A stretch of DNA of 30,927 nucleotides from DATGIQ01 sp035295665. Lineage in GTDB: Bacteria > Planctomycetota > Planctomycetia > Gemmatales > Gemmataceae. Location: NCBI GenBank assembly GCA_035295665.1, contig DATGIQ010000503.1, forward strand, positions 1-30,927, in the 5' to 3' direction. The position numbers and the translations under genes were made by a program. Shown in pieces: positions 1-7,985 of this stretch. Position 1 is the first letter of the stretch. The number at the start of each line of letters is the position of its first letter. The notes under the pieces are model-generated. The model had not been told where the DNA came from, searched no databases, and saw only the letters and a list, made by a program, of their open reading frames with translations.

Positions 1-1
1 C

Positions 2-766
2 GTGATCCGGCCCGTCTGGGTGCTACTGCTTACCTTTTCGGTGGTCCTCGTGGGAACCTTTGACCGGGCCGGGTTGCTCTCCTTCTTGTCCGTTTACGCA
101 GTCTGCTTTTTTTTCCGCCCCGGGCATCGCTCCTTGTGGCACATGCTGGCAATGACGATTTGCGGTCTGGTGTTGTTTGCAGCATCCAACGTGCACGTGC
201 CGATGCCGGCCAGAGATCGAGAGGTCTCCTTTGATCAGCTGGTTGCCAATGTGACGAGCACCGTCGCCTCGTCCAATTCGGTCGACCTCGACGGCACGAA
301 AGAATGGCGTTTAGCGTGGTGGCGCGACATCCTCGAGTACACCCTCGACGGGAAATACTTCTGGGACGGCAAGGGATTCGGAATCAATTTAGCGGATGAG
401 GACGGTTACCAGGTCGAGGAGGACTCCAGCCTGCGTGATCCGCACAATGGCCACCTGAACATGCTGGCTCGCGCAGGGGTGATCGGATTCATGCTCTGGG
501 TGCTCGTGCAGCTTAGCTGGCTGTGCAGCCTCCTGGCGTGCTTCCTTCGAAGTCACCTGCAAGGGGAGAGACGCTGGAACAGTGTCTTCCTGTTCTTGCT
601 GGCGTACTGGATGGCGTTCATGATCAACACGACGTTTGATGTTTTTCTCGAAGGCCCGATGGGCGGGATTTGGTTCTGGACGGTTTTCGGCGTTGGCTTG
701 GCGGCAGCGTGGCTGTACAGGCATGAGCCGGAGGTGCTCGATTGTTTGGCATGGGAGCCGAGTTAA
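2..766 (+). CDS. O-antigen ligase/polymerase family membrane protein (5' truncated)
   Basis: This is the C-terminal part of a polytopic membrane protein of the Wzy/WaaL type, which polymerises or ligates glycan repeat units on the periplasmic side of the inner membrane. The 254 visible residues show hydrophobic segments near residues 5-35 and 45-60, a hydrophilic loop at about 80-150, and further membrane segments at about 155-185 and 195-240. The loop ends in RDPHNGHLNMLARAG at about residues 145-159, which matches the conserved H-N-x-x-L-x-x-L-x-x-x-G of the Wzy_C region. Family members are usually 400-500 residues, so the true start lies before the window and the first GTG is not taken as the start. 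The next gene begins 23 bp downstream on the same strand. The ligase/polymerase class is well supported; the choice between the two is not. Confidence 0.8.
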   Translation: MIRPVWVLLLTFSVVLVGTFDRAGLLSFLSVYAVCFFFRPGHRSLWHMLAMTICGLVLFAASNVHVPMPARDREVSFDQLVANVTSTVASSNSVDLDGTKEWRLAWWRDILEYTLDGKYFWDGKGFGINLADEDGYQVEEDSSLRDPHNGHLNMLARAGVIGFMLWVLVQLSWLCSLLACFLRSHLQGERRWNSVFLFLLAYWMAFMINTTFDVFLEGPMGGIWFWTVFGVGLAAAWLYRHEPEVLDCLAWEPS

Positions 767-789
767 GGGCTGTCCGGGGGAGATGGACC

Positions 790-1572
790 ATGAGGGCAGC
801 GGCAACCATCACGACGAGCTGGGACGACGGTCATCCCCTGGATTTCCGCGTGGCCGAGCTGCTAGCAAAACACGGCCTGCGCGGCAGCTTCTATGTGCCG
901 AGGACCGCGCCGACGGGCACCATGACAGCCGCCCAGGTTCGTGAGCTGAGCGGTTCGTTCGAGCTCGGTGCCCACACGGTGCACCATGTCGATCTCACCC
1001 GCGTTACACCGGAGAACGCTAGGCAAGAGATCGTGGATGCCAAGGCCTGGCTCGAAGACAGTACGGGGCGGCCATGCTCGATGTTCTGCCCGCCATTGGG
1101 CAGGTATTCCGTCCGGCATCTGGAAATGATTCGCCAAGCTGGCTTTGGCGGACTGCGCAGCGTGGAACTGCTGTCGCTTGACCGGCCGCGGCTCCAAGGC
1201 GGCCTTCGAGTCCTGCCGACCACGCTCCAGGCTCACCCGCACGGTTTCGCGGTCTATGCCCGGAACGTGATCAAACGCCGGGCGTGGCGGAATCTCTGGT
1301 TGTACGTTTGCCACGGCCGCAGCAGAGACTGGCCCACGTTGGTCCGGTCGTTGCTGCGGCAGACCCTCCAGCGCGGCGGGGTATTCCACCTGTGGGGCCA
1401 TTCGTGGGAGCTGGAAGCAACAGGCCAATGGCAACGGCTGGAGGAAGTCCTGGGCTTTCTCCGTCAATGGACTCACCAAGCGACAGCGCTGAGCAATGGA
1501 CAGGTTTGTGGGTTGATCCCTTCGCGGGATGAAGCGCCGGAACTGGATACGTCCGTTGTTCGGTGTCCGTGA
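790..1572 (+). CDS. polysaccharide deacetylase (NodB/CE4 type)
   Basis: This is a predicted metal-dependent carbohydrate esterase of family CE4 that removes N- or O-acetyl groups from a glycan. Motif 1 is TTSWDDGH (Asp12-Asp13), which fits the T-F-D-D-G box. Motif 2 is HTVHH, with metal ligands His62 and His66 in H-x-x-x-H spacing. CPPLGRYS resembles motif 3, and WGHSWELE near the C-terminus carries the late His of motif 5. There is no signal peptide, so a cytoplasmic or locally recruited role is likely. ATG at 790 is chosen because a GGGGGAG Shine-Dalgarno sequence lies just upstream; a TTG at 742 would read through the end of the previous gene. At 260 residues it has typical length. Its place inside a glycosyltransferase cluster points to exopolysaccharide modification. 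Confidence 0.85.
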   Translation: MRAAATITTSWDDGHPLDFRVAELLAKHGLRGSFYVPRTAPTGTMTAAQVRELSGSFELGAHTVHHVDLTRVTPENARQEIVDAKAWLEDSTGRPCSMFCPPLGRYSVRHLEMIRQAGFGGLRSVELLSLDRPRLQGGLRVLPTTLQAHPHGFAVYARNVIKRRAWRNLWLYVCHGRSRDWPTLVRSLLRQTLQRGGVFHLWGHSWELEATGQWQRLEEVLGFLRQWTHQATALSNGQVCGLIPSRDEAPELDTSVVRCP

Positions 1573-1616
1573 CAGGCAAGAGTCGTTTCCGGACGAGGGA
1601 GCAAGGGTTTGGGACC

Positions 1617-2873
1617 ATGAAAGTACTCGTTGTGCACAACTTCTACAAGCAGCCTGGTGGAGAGGACCAGTGCGTGGCCGACGAGCTTGCTCTGCTGAAA
1701 GCCCGCGGGCATGAGGTGATTCCGTACAGCGTGCACAATGATTCGATCGATGGAATGGGCCGCCTGAACCTGGCCGCCCGGACGATTTGGAGTCGGACGG
1801 CCTATGATGCGGTTCGCGCACTGATCCGCGCCCATCGACCCCAGATCGCCCATTTTCACAACACGTTTCCGCTAATCTCGCCGGCTGCTTACTATGCGGC
1901 TCGCGCAGAAGGCGTTGGCGTGGTCCAGACCCTGCATAACTTCCGCCTCCTGTGTCCCAACGCGCTCTTTTTCCGCAACGGCCGGGTCTGCGAAGAGTGT
2001 CTCGGACGCTCCTTTTCCTGGCCAGGCATTGCGCATCGGTGCTATCGGGGCAGCCGCATCGCGAGTGCGGCTACCGCAGCCATGACGGCGGTACATCGCC
2101 GGCTCGGTACCTGGCGTGACGCCGTGGATGTGTATATCGCATTGACCCAATTTAGCCGGCAGAAATTTATCGCAGGCGGCCTCCCGCCGCAAAAGCTCGT
2201 CATCAAACCGAACTTTGTCCATCCCGATCCGCTCTCTGCTTGCGCCTTATGCTCGGAAACGACAGATGGACGCAGAGGGCAAGCGGAGAGGGAATACGGG
2301 ATCTTTGTGGGCCGGCTGTCGGAGGAGAAGGGACTCCAGACACTCTTGGCGGCCTGGAAAAAGGTGCGCCCGCTTCTGCCTCTCAAGATCGTGGGCGACG
2401 GCCCCTTGGCAACGTTGGTCAAGGAAGCGGCCGCGGAGGATCCGCGGATTGAGTGGTTGGGGCGGAAATCGCTTGACCAGGTCCTTGCGCTGATCGGTGA
2501 GGCAAGCTTTCTGATTGTTCCTTCCCACTGTTACGAAACGTTTGGCCGGGTCGTGATTGAAGCATTTGCCTTGGGGACGCCGGTGATTGCTTCCAACTTG
2601 GGGGCAATGGCAGAGTTGGTAGAGGATGGCGCGACCGGGTTGCGCTTCGAACCGGGCAATCCCATCGACCTGGCCACAAAAATTGAGCATCTGGTAACCG
2701 CGTCCCAGCAGCGGGCGCAAATGCGCCAGGCTGCTCGCCAGGCCTACGAACGGCATTACACGGCGGAGACCAATTACCGCTTGTTGCTGGCCATCTATGA
2801 ACGGATCCTCAACGGGAAACCGCGGATAGAGAGCGAATCCGAACGAGGATTGATCACGTGCGGAGCGACATGA
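1617..2873 (+). CDS. GT4 family glycosyltransferase
   Basis: This is a retaining GT-B fold glycosyltransferase of the GT4 family that transfers a sugar from a nucleotide donor to a growing glycan. The N-terminal half opens with MKVLVVHNFYKQPGGEDQ, typical of the family, and contains a Cys-rich stretch (CPNALFFRNGRVCEEC, then a further Cys) common in a subset of GT4 enzymes. The donor-binding half contains the E-x7-E motif ETFGRVVIE (Glu307 and Glu315) followed by ALGTPVIAS. The length of 418 residues is normal. ATG at 1617 starts exactly at the conserved N-terminus; an in-frame GTG at 1563 would add 18 unconserved residues. The stop codon overlaps an ATG of the next frame (ATGA at 2870-2873), so translational coupling is possible. 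The acceptor and donor sugars cannot be told from the sequence. Confidence 0.9.
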   Translation: MKVLVVHNFYKQPGGEDQCVADELALLKARGHEVIPYSVHNDSIDGMGRLNLAARTIWSRTAYDAVRALIRAHRPQIAHFHNTFPLISPAAYYAARAEGVGVVQTLHNFRLLCPNALFFRNGRVCEECLGRSFSWPGIAHRCYRGSRIASAATAAMTAVHRRLGTWRDAVDVYIALTQFSRQKFIAGGLPPQKLVIKPNFVHPDPLSACALCSETTDGRRGQAEREYGIFVGRLSEEKGLQTLLAAWKKVRPLLPLKIVGDGPLATLVKEAAAEDPRIEWLGRKSLDQVLALIGEASFLIVPSHCYETFGRVVIEAFALGTPVIASNLGAMAELVEDGATGLRFEPGNPIDLATKIEHLVTASQQRAQMRQAARQAYERHYTAETNYRLLLAIYERILNGKPRIESESERGLITCGAT

Positions 2874-2902
2874 TGAACCGTAACCGAACCCGGAGAATGG
2901 GC

Positions 2903-3952
2903 ATGAGTGACGATTTGATCCTGGTAGCGGGTGCAGGGGGTTTCATCGGCGGCCACCTGGTAGCCGACTTGCTGCGCCGAGGGCACACAAAGATCCGGGC
3001 TGTGGACCTGAAGCCCGCCGCAGAATGGTATCAGGTCTTCGACCAAGTAGAGAATGTGCAGGCCGACCTCCGCGAGAAGGAGAGTTGTTTGCAAGCCTGC
3101 CGCGGAGCCACCTTGGTCTTGAACCTCGCCGCCGACATGGGAGGCATGGGCTTTATTGAGAATAACAAGGCGCTGTGCATGCTGTCGGTGCTCATCAACA
3201 CGCATCTGCTCATGGCGGCCAAGGAAATGGGTGTGAGCCGCTATTTCTTTGCCAGCTCCGCCTGTGTTTACAACGCCGACAAGCAGCGCATGACCAATGT
3301 CGTCCCGCTCCGGGAAGAGGACGCGTACCCGGCGATGGCGGAGGATGGCTACGGCTGGGAGAAGCTGTTCTCGGAACGCATGTGCCGCCATTTTACGGAG
3401 GACTTTGGGCTGAGGACGCGCTGCGCCCGCTTCCACAATGTGTACGGTCCCCAGGGCACCTGGGAAGGAGGCCGGGAAAAGGCGCCCGCCGCCATTTGCC
3501 GCAAGGTCATCCAGGCCAAATTGAGCGGCAAACACGAGATCGAGATTTGGGGCGATGGCAACCAAACCCGCAGTTTCATGTACATCGACGACTGTATCCA
3601 CGGCATCGACCGGATCCTGCACAGCAACATCGAGGAGCCGATCAACCTTGGTTCGAGCGAGCTGGTGACGATTAACGGCTTGGTCGATCTCGTTGAGGAA
3701 ATTGCCGGCGTTCGGCTGAAACGCACGTACAACCTCGCTGCTCCCAAGGGAGTGAATGGCCGGAACAGCGACAATACCAAAATCCTGCACTATCTCGGCT
3801 GGGAGCCAAGCACACGTTTGATGGATGGATTGAGGAAGACTTATGCGTGGATTCACGACGAGTACACGGCCAAGTACGGCAGCAGCGTCAGCGCCGCAGC
3901 CCAGCCATCGCCATGGGCGGGCTTGAGCGCACACGCGGCACCCGCGCACTAA
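2903..3952 (+). CDS. GDP-mannose 3,5-epimerase-like NAD-dependent epimerase
   Basis: This is an extended short-chain dehydrogenase/reductase acting on a nucleotide sugar. The Rossmann motif GAGGFIG lies at residues 10-16, the catalytic Tyr-x-x-x-Lys is YGWEK (Tyr150, Lys154), and SSACVYN supplies the Ser region. Beyond the generic fold, HNVYGPQGTWEGGREKAPAA and the MGGMGFI segment match what is known of plant and bacterial GDP-mannose 3,5-epimerases, which make GDP-L-galactose and GDP-L-gulose. ATG at 2903 is preferred because GGAG lies 7 nt before it. ATG codons at 2870 (overlapping the previous stop) and 2897 are alternatives that add a short basic, unconserved leader. It would supply an unusual hexose donor to the neighbouring glycosyltransferases. 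Another SDR substrate cannot be excluded. Confidence 0.82.
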   Translation: MSDDLILVAGAGGFIGGHLVADLLRRGHTKIRAVDLKPAAEWYQVFDQVENVQADLREKESCLQACRGATLVLNLAADMGGMGFIENNKALCMLSVLINTHLLMAAKEMGVSRYFFASSACVYNADKQRMTNVVPLREEDAYPAMAEDGYGWEKLFSERMCRHFTEDFGLRTRCARFHNVYGPQGTWEGGREKAPAAICRKVIQAKLSGKHEIEIWGDGNQTRSFMYIDDCIHGIDRILHSNIEEPINLGSSELVTINGLVDLVEEIAGVRLKRTYNLAAPKGVNGRNSDNTKILHYLGWEPSTRLMDGLRKTYAWIHDEYTAKYGSSVSAAAQPSPWAGLSAHAAPAH

Positions 3953-3994
3953 CCAACGAGGAAATGACGCCAGCTCGCAAGCGGCAACTTTACC

Positions 3995-4861
3995 ATGTTC
4001 CGTATCGAAGGCACCGCAATGACAGGAACGCCCAGGCCGATTCCCGACGTGCTTGACGTGGTCGTACGGTCGGCCGACCGTGCCCCGACACCGATTAGTT
4101 GGCCACCGAAGGTCGCGTTATTTGGCATCGGTGTCAGTGTGACCGACTACGCGGAGGCGACGGCGACCATTCTCCAGGCTGCCCGACAAGGCCTGGGAGG
4201 AGTGGTGAGCTGCCATGCCGTGCACGCGATTGTCACGGCCAGCGGCGACGCGTCCTTGGGCGTCAAAGTCAACACGTTTGAGCTGCTTTGCCCCGATGGC
4301 CAACCGGTGCGCTGGGCGGTGAACCTACTCCACGGTACGCAGCTTTCGGATCGGGTCTATGGCCCGGAGCTCATGCTTCGCCTGTGCCGTAGGGCGGCCG
4401 AAACGGGTGTTTCCGTCTATCTCTACGGCGGCGACCCAGTCGTGGCCGAACGACTGGAGGCCAACCTTCTCCACCTGTACCCGAAGCTGCACATTGCGGG
4501 TTGTGAGGCGCCTCCGTTCCGCCCACTGCAACTGGAGGAAGACCGGGCCGTTGTCGAACGGATCAACCGCAGTGGTGCCGGGTTGGTGTTTATCGGGCTG
4601 GGCTGCCCCAAGCAGGACCTCTTTGCCTACGAACACCGAAACTCGCTCCAAGCGGTTCAGGTGTGCGTGGGCGCAGCTTTCGATTTCCATGCGGGCGTCA
4701 AGAAGATGGCCCCCCGGTGGATGCAGCGTCACGGGCTGGAATGGCTCTATCGGGTGAGCCAGGAGCCGGGACGGCTTTGGCGACGGTACCTCATTACCAA
4801 CAGCCTCTTCCTCATGAAACTGGGGATGGCACTGATTCGGTCCGTCGTTCGTGGTTCGTAG
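3995..4861 (+). CDS. WecB/TagA/CpsF family glycosyltransferase (GT26)
   Basis: This is a membrane-associated glycosyltransferase of the WecG/TagA/CpsF family, which adds the second sugar (often ManNAc or ManNAcA) to a lipid-linked intermediate. Family hallmarks are the CHAVHAIVTAS region, CPDGQPVRWA (the T/S-D-G-x-G/P-x-V box), YLYGGDP, a segment ending LVFIGLGCPKQDLF, and the C-terminal block VGAAFDFHAGVKKMAPRW followed by a basic LxWLYR...RRYL tail. That tail is known to anchor related enzymes to the membrane. The length of 288 residues is slightly long; ATG at 4019, preceded by GAAGG, is an equally good start and would give 280 residues. It sits 42 bp after the epimerase and 61 bp before the NRPS-like gene, in the same direction. 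Confidence 0.88.
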   Translation: MFRIEGTAMTGTPRPIPDVLDVVVRSADRAPTPISWPPKVALFGIGVSVTDYAEATATILQAARQGLGGVVSCHAVHAIVTASGDASLGVKVNTFELLCPDGQPVRWAVNLLHGTQLSDRVYGPELMLRLCRRAAETGVSVYLYGGDPVVAERLEANLLHLYPKLHIAGCEAPPFRPLQLEEDRAVVERINRSGAGLVFIGLGCPKQDLFAYEHRNSLQAVQVCVGAAFDFHAGVKKMAPRWMQRHGLEWLYRVSQEPGRLWRRYLITNSLFLMKLGMALIRSVVRGS

Positions 4862-4922
4862 TCTGTCGCCGGCTGCCATGGACTGCGGATTGGCATTTAC
4901 GGTTTCGCCTGGAGTGTAACTC

Positions 4923-7721
4923 ATGGCCATGACTTCGCGAGGCAGCTTGTCCTCACCGACCCCTCGCCTGGCAACCGAGTCGCCCTGCGCAACCACAGAT
5001 CCGATCGCCACTCTCCATGCCTGGAACAGAACACGGACTGATTATCCCAAGGATGGGTGCATTCCGCAGCTATTTGAGGCCCAAGTGGAACGGACACCGG
5101 ATGCGGTCGCCGCGGTTTGTCAGGACCACGAGCTGAGTTACCGAGAATTAAACCGCCGCGCCAATCAGCTGGCCCATTATTTGCGCGAACTGGGCGTTGG
5201 GCCGGAGGTTCCCGTCGGCATCTGCGTGGCGCGATCGCTTCAATTGGCCGTGGCGGTCCTTGGAGTACTCAAGGCGGGCGGTGCCTATGTACCGCTGGAC
5301 GCAGCTTATCCCGATGATCGGTTGGCGTTCATGTTGGCCGACACTTCCGGTCCTGTTCTGTTGACACAGAAGCCGCTGTTGGCGCGGCTGCCGGCATCGA
5401 CAGCCAGGGTCGTTTGCCTCGACACCGACGAAGCCGTGATCGGCCGCAAGGCGATGACTAATCCAGTCCGCTCAGGCACGGCAGAAAGTCTGGCGTATGT
5501 GATTTATACATCGGGTTCGACAGGGAAGCCCAAGGGCATCGCTATGGAGCATCGCCCGCTCGTCAACCTCCTCTGCTGGCAAATGCGTCATTCCCGACTG
5601 CCCCCGGAAGCCCGCACGCTTCAGTTCGCTCCGTTGAGCTTCGATGTTTCCTTCCAGGAGATGTTTTCGACGTGGTGTGCCGGGGGGACGCTCCTGATGA
5701 TTCCCGAGGGACTCCGCCGCGACCCGGCGGGGCTTGTTCGCTTCCTCGCCCACCGAGCGGTGCAACGAGTGTTTATGCCGTTTGTCGCCCTTCAGCAAAT
5801 CGCCGATGCCGCGCATGGCGAAGGTCCTGTTCTCCAGGCCCTCCGGGAAGTCATCACGGCGGGGGAGCAACTGAAGATCACCCCGACGATCATCCGCTTC
5901 TTTGAGGAACACCCAGACTGCACCCTGCAAAACCAATACGGTCCGTCCGAAAGCCATGTGGTAACCGCATACACCCTCACCGGCCGACCGAGCGACTGGG
6001 CAACGCTGCCTCCCATCGGGGCACCGATCGCCAATACGGAAATCTATCTACTCAATGCTCGCCGCGAATTGGTGCTTCCCGGCGAAACGGGGGAGTTGTA
6101 TATCGGCGGCGACTGCCTGGCCCGCGGCTACTGGAATCGGCCGGAGCTCACGAGCGAACGGTTCCTGGTCAATCCATTCCGCAGCCAAACGCCTTCGCCC
6201 GCCGGGGAAGGAGAGGGGAGCAAGAGGGGAGAGCGTCTCTACCGCACCGGCGATCTGGCTCGCTACTTGCCCGATGGCAACCTCGAGTTCCTGGGACGGC
6301 TGGACCACCAAGTGAAAATCCGGGGATTTCGGATTGAGCTAGGTGAAATTGAAGCGGTGTTGTGCCAGCATCCGGCCATTCACGCCGCCGCGGTCCTTCG
6401 GCGAGAAGATACACCGGGCCAGGTGCGGCTGGTTGCGTATTTGGTGACCGAGAAGAAGCATGCCCCTTCCATGAGTGCGGTGCGCCGGTTTGTGCGCGAA
6501 AGATTGCCGGAGTACATGGTTCCGTCGGCACTGGTTGTTCTCGAGTCGCTCCCCTTGACGCCCAGCGGCAAGGTCGATCTACAGGCGCTCCCCCCTCCGG
6601 GACAGGAGCGCCCCCTCTTGGATCAGCCCTTTGTCGAGGCGCGCACCGAACTGGAACGGCAATTGAAACAGATTTGGGGGGAGATCTTGCGGATTCGACC
6701 CATTGGGGTGCGTGATCCGTTCTCTGAACTGGGAGGAGACTCCCTCCAGGCAGCGCACCTGTTCCTCCAAGTTCAAAAAACCATTGGCAAGATCCTTCCT
6801 CTTTGGCCGCCGCTTCAAGAGATGACAATCGAGCACCTCGCCGACCTGCTGACGCGGCCCACGCTGGAGGCGTCCGGATCTGCCCTGGTCGAGATCCGTT
6901 CCGGTGGAGTTCGGCCGCCGTTTTTCTTGGTACACGGCATTGGTGGAGAGCTGATCAGCTACAGCCATCTCGTGCGATTTCTGGGTCCGGAGCAGCCGGT
7001 TTATGGATTCCAACAATTGCCATCGGAACTGGGTGCTGTGGACGAACCGCGCTCCGTAGAAGTGATGGCCGCCTCATACATCGAAGAGATGCTGGCCATG
7101 CATTTCCAGGAACCGTTTCTTTTGGGGGGCTATTCGTTTGGAGGAGTGGTGGCTTTCGAGATGGCTCAGCAGCTCATGGCAAAGGGATACGAGGTGGGCC
7201 TTTTGGCCATTCTCGATGAGAGCTTTCCCGACATGGACGAGAAAGGCTCATGGAGTGCCCGTTGGCTCGGTGGGTTTGCGCAAAATCTCCCCTTCTGGCT
7301 ATGGGATGAATTCCTCCCAAGGACCCCACGCCAGCACTATGCCCGCATCCTGAGAATAGCTCGGCGGTTCAAACAACGGATCGCAACCCTGTTCGGCCAC
7401 TCGCCGGCGAATGCATTGGAAGAAGATGTCAGCGAGCTGTTCGTCGTGTCTCGCTTATCCGAGGGCTTTCGCGTCCTCTGTGAGGCGAATTACCGGGCCT
7501 TGAAAAACTATCGGGCCCAGGTCTACCCAGGCAAAATCACTCTCTTCCGAGGCCGCACGCAACCGCTGTTGGCCCGGCACCGACCAGACCTGGGCTGGGG
7601 CGGCATTGCCGCCGGCGGATTGGCCATCCAGATCATCCCCGGTACTCATGGTAGCATCCTCAAGGAACCCCATGTGAAGGTCCTGGCGGATAGGCTCAGA
7701 GCGGTGCTGGGCGGGAATTGA
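4923..7721 (+). CDS. NRPS-like enzyme: adenylation - carrier protein - thioesterase
   Basis: This is a 932-residue single-module enzyme without a condensation domain. The adenylation domain (about 45-555) shows LKAGGAYVPLD, YTSGSTGKPKG (195-205), YGPSE (339-343), YRTGD (440-444) and the catalytic Lys550 in PSGKVD. The carrier domain has the phosphopantetheine site LGGDSL with Ser607. The thioesterase has GYSFGG (Ser738), an Asp near 765 and His909 in GTHGS, a complete triad. Manual alignment to GrsA PheA gives the pocket code D-V-Q-F-I-A-Q-V-V, close to proline-type codes (DVQ-L/F-IAHVV) with Gln for His. Residues 421-438 look like an inserted repeat between A6 and A7. GGAG lies 8 nt before the ATG. 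It probably loads one amino acid and releases or transfers it; the acceptor is unknown, and its position suggests glycan decoration. Confidence 0.9.
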   Translation: MAMTSRGSLSSPTPRLATESPCATTDPIATLHAWNRTRTDYPKDGCIPQLFEAQVERTPDAVAAVCQDHELSYRELNRRANQLAHYLRELGVGPEVPVGICVARSLQLAVAVLGVLKAGGAYVPLDAAYPDDRLAFMLADTSGPVLLTQKPLLARLPASTARVVCLDTDEAVIGRKAMTNPVRSGTAESLAYVIYTSGSTGKPKGIAMEHRPLVNLLCWQMRHSRLPPEARTLQFAPLSFDVSFQEMFSTWCAGGTLLMIPEGLRRDPAGLVRFLAHRAVQRVFMPFVALQQIADAAHGEGPVLQALREVITAGEQLKITPTIIRFFEEHPDCTLQNQYGPSESHVVTAYTLTGRPSDWATLPPIGAPIANTEIYLLNARRELVLPGETGELYIGGDCLARGYWNRPELTSERFLVNPFRSQTPSPAGEGEGSKRGERLYRTGDLARYLPDGNLEFLGRLDHQVKIRGFRIELGEIEAVLCQHPAIHAAAVLRREDTPGQVRLVAYLVTEKKHAPSMSAVRRFVRERLPEYMVPSALVVLESLPLTPSGKVDLQALPPPGQERPLLDQPFVEARTELERQLKQIWGEILRIRPIGVRDPFSELGGDSLQAAHLFLQVQKTIGKILPLWPPLQEMTIEHLADLLTRPTLEASGSALVEIRSGGVRPPFFLVHGIGGELISYSHLVRFLGPEQPVYGFQQLPSELGAVDEPRSVEVMAASYIEEMLAMHFQEPFLLGGYSFGGVVAFEMAQQLMAKGYEVGLLAILDESFPDMDEKGSWSARWLGGFAQNLPFWLWDEFLPRTPRQHYARILRIARRFKQRIATLFGHSPANALEEDVSELFVVSRLSEGFRVLCEANYRALKNYRAQVYPGKITLFRGRTQPLLARHRPDLGWGGIAAGGLAIQIIPGTHGSILKEPHVKVLADRLRAVLGGN
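6184..6238 (+). repeat. in-frame GC-rich repeat-like insert inside the adenylation domain
   Basis: The translated stretch SQTPSPAGEGEGSKRGE replaces the few residues normally found between the N-P-F segment and the A7 motif (Y/L-Y-R-T-G-D) of adenylation domains. The DNA is a purine-rich run with an imperfect hairpin at about 6192-6210 (CTTCGCCC/GGGGAAG). It resembles dispersed intergenic repeats common in GC-rich genomes. Whether this exact sequence is repeated elsewhere in this genome cannot be seen here. Confidence 0.45.
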
Positions 7722-7965
7722 GAGCTGCTTGGGAATCATTTAAACCATACAACGGGGCCTCCGCACGGCTCTTGTGCCGCCGTTTCCATCCCATCAAGCC
7801 AATCGCGGCAACGCTGAGCAACAGAAACGTAGAAGGTTCCGGTACGCGATTACCGTGCCTTCGAGTTAGGTTGGCTCGTACCGTTCTCCAGTTCCTTGCC
7901 TGCCCCGGTACGATGAGGATGCACCTCGGATCAAGCCTCTCACCGAGCAACTCCTCCACGTTCAC
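7699..7965 (-). pseudogene. remnant of a PEP-CTERM sorted protein (C-terminal end only)
   Basis: The minus-strand frame carries a clear PEP-CTERM sorting signal at 7777-7845: VPEPS, a hydrophobic stretch FLLLSVAAIGLMGW, then basic KRRHKSR. In intact proteins this signal is recognised by an exosortase and sits at the extreme C-terminus of a secreted protein. Here nothing upstream looks like a mature secreted domain or a signal peptide. The frame is closed by a stop just beyond 7965, and an IS66-type transposase remnant begins at about 7986. The tail after the basic cluster runs some 20 residues too long and overlaps the end of the convergent NRPS-like gene. I read this as the last piece of a PEP-CTERM gene disrupted by insertion and deletion. 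The signal is convincing; that it is a pseudogene is inference. Confidence 0.6.
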
Positions 7966-7985
7966 TCAATTTTGGGGACATCCGC

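Noticed and set aside
742..789. Upstream TTG start for the polysaccharide deacetylase
   Set aside because: It would begin inside the preceding gene and add 16 unconserved residues. ATG 790 has a GGGGGAG site directly before it.
2795..3949. 384-residue open frame opposite the epimerase
   Set aside because: The opposite strand carries a complete epimerase with catalytic motifs. The antisense product is rich in His/Val/Ala runs without family features.
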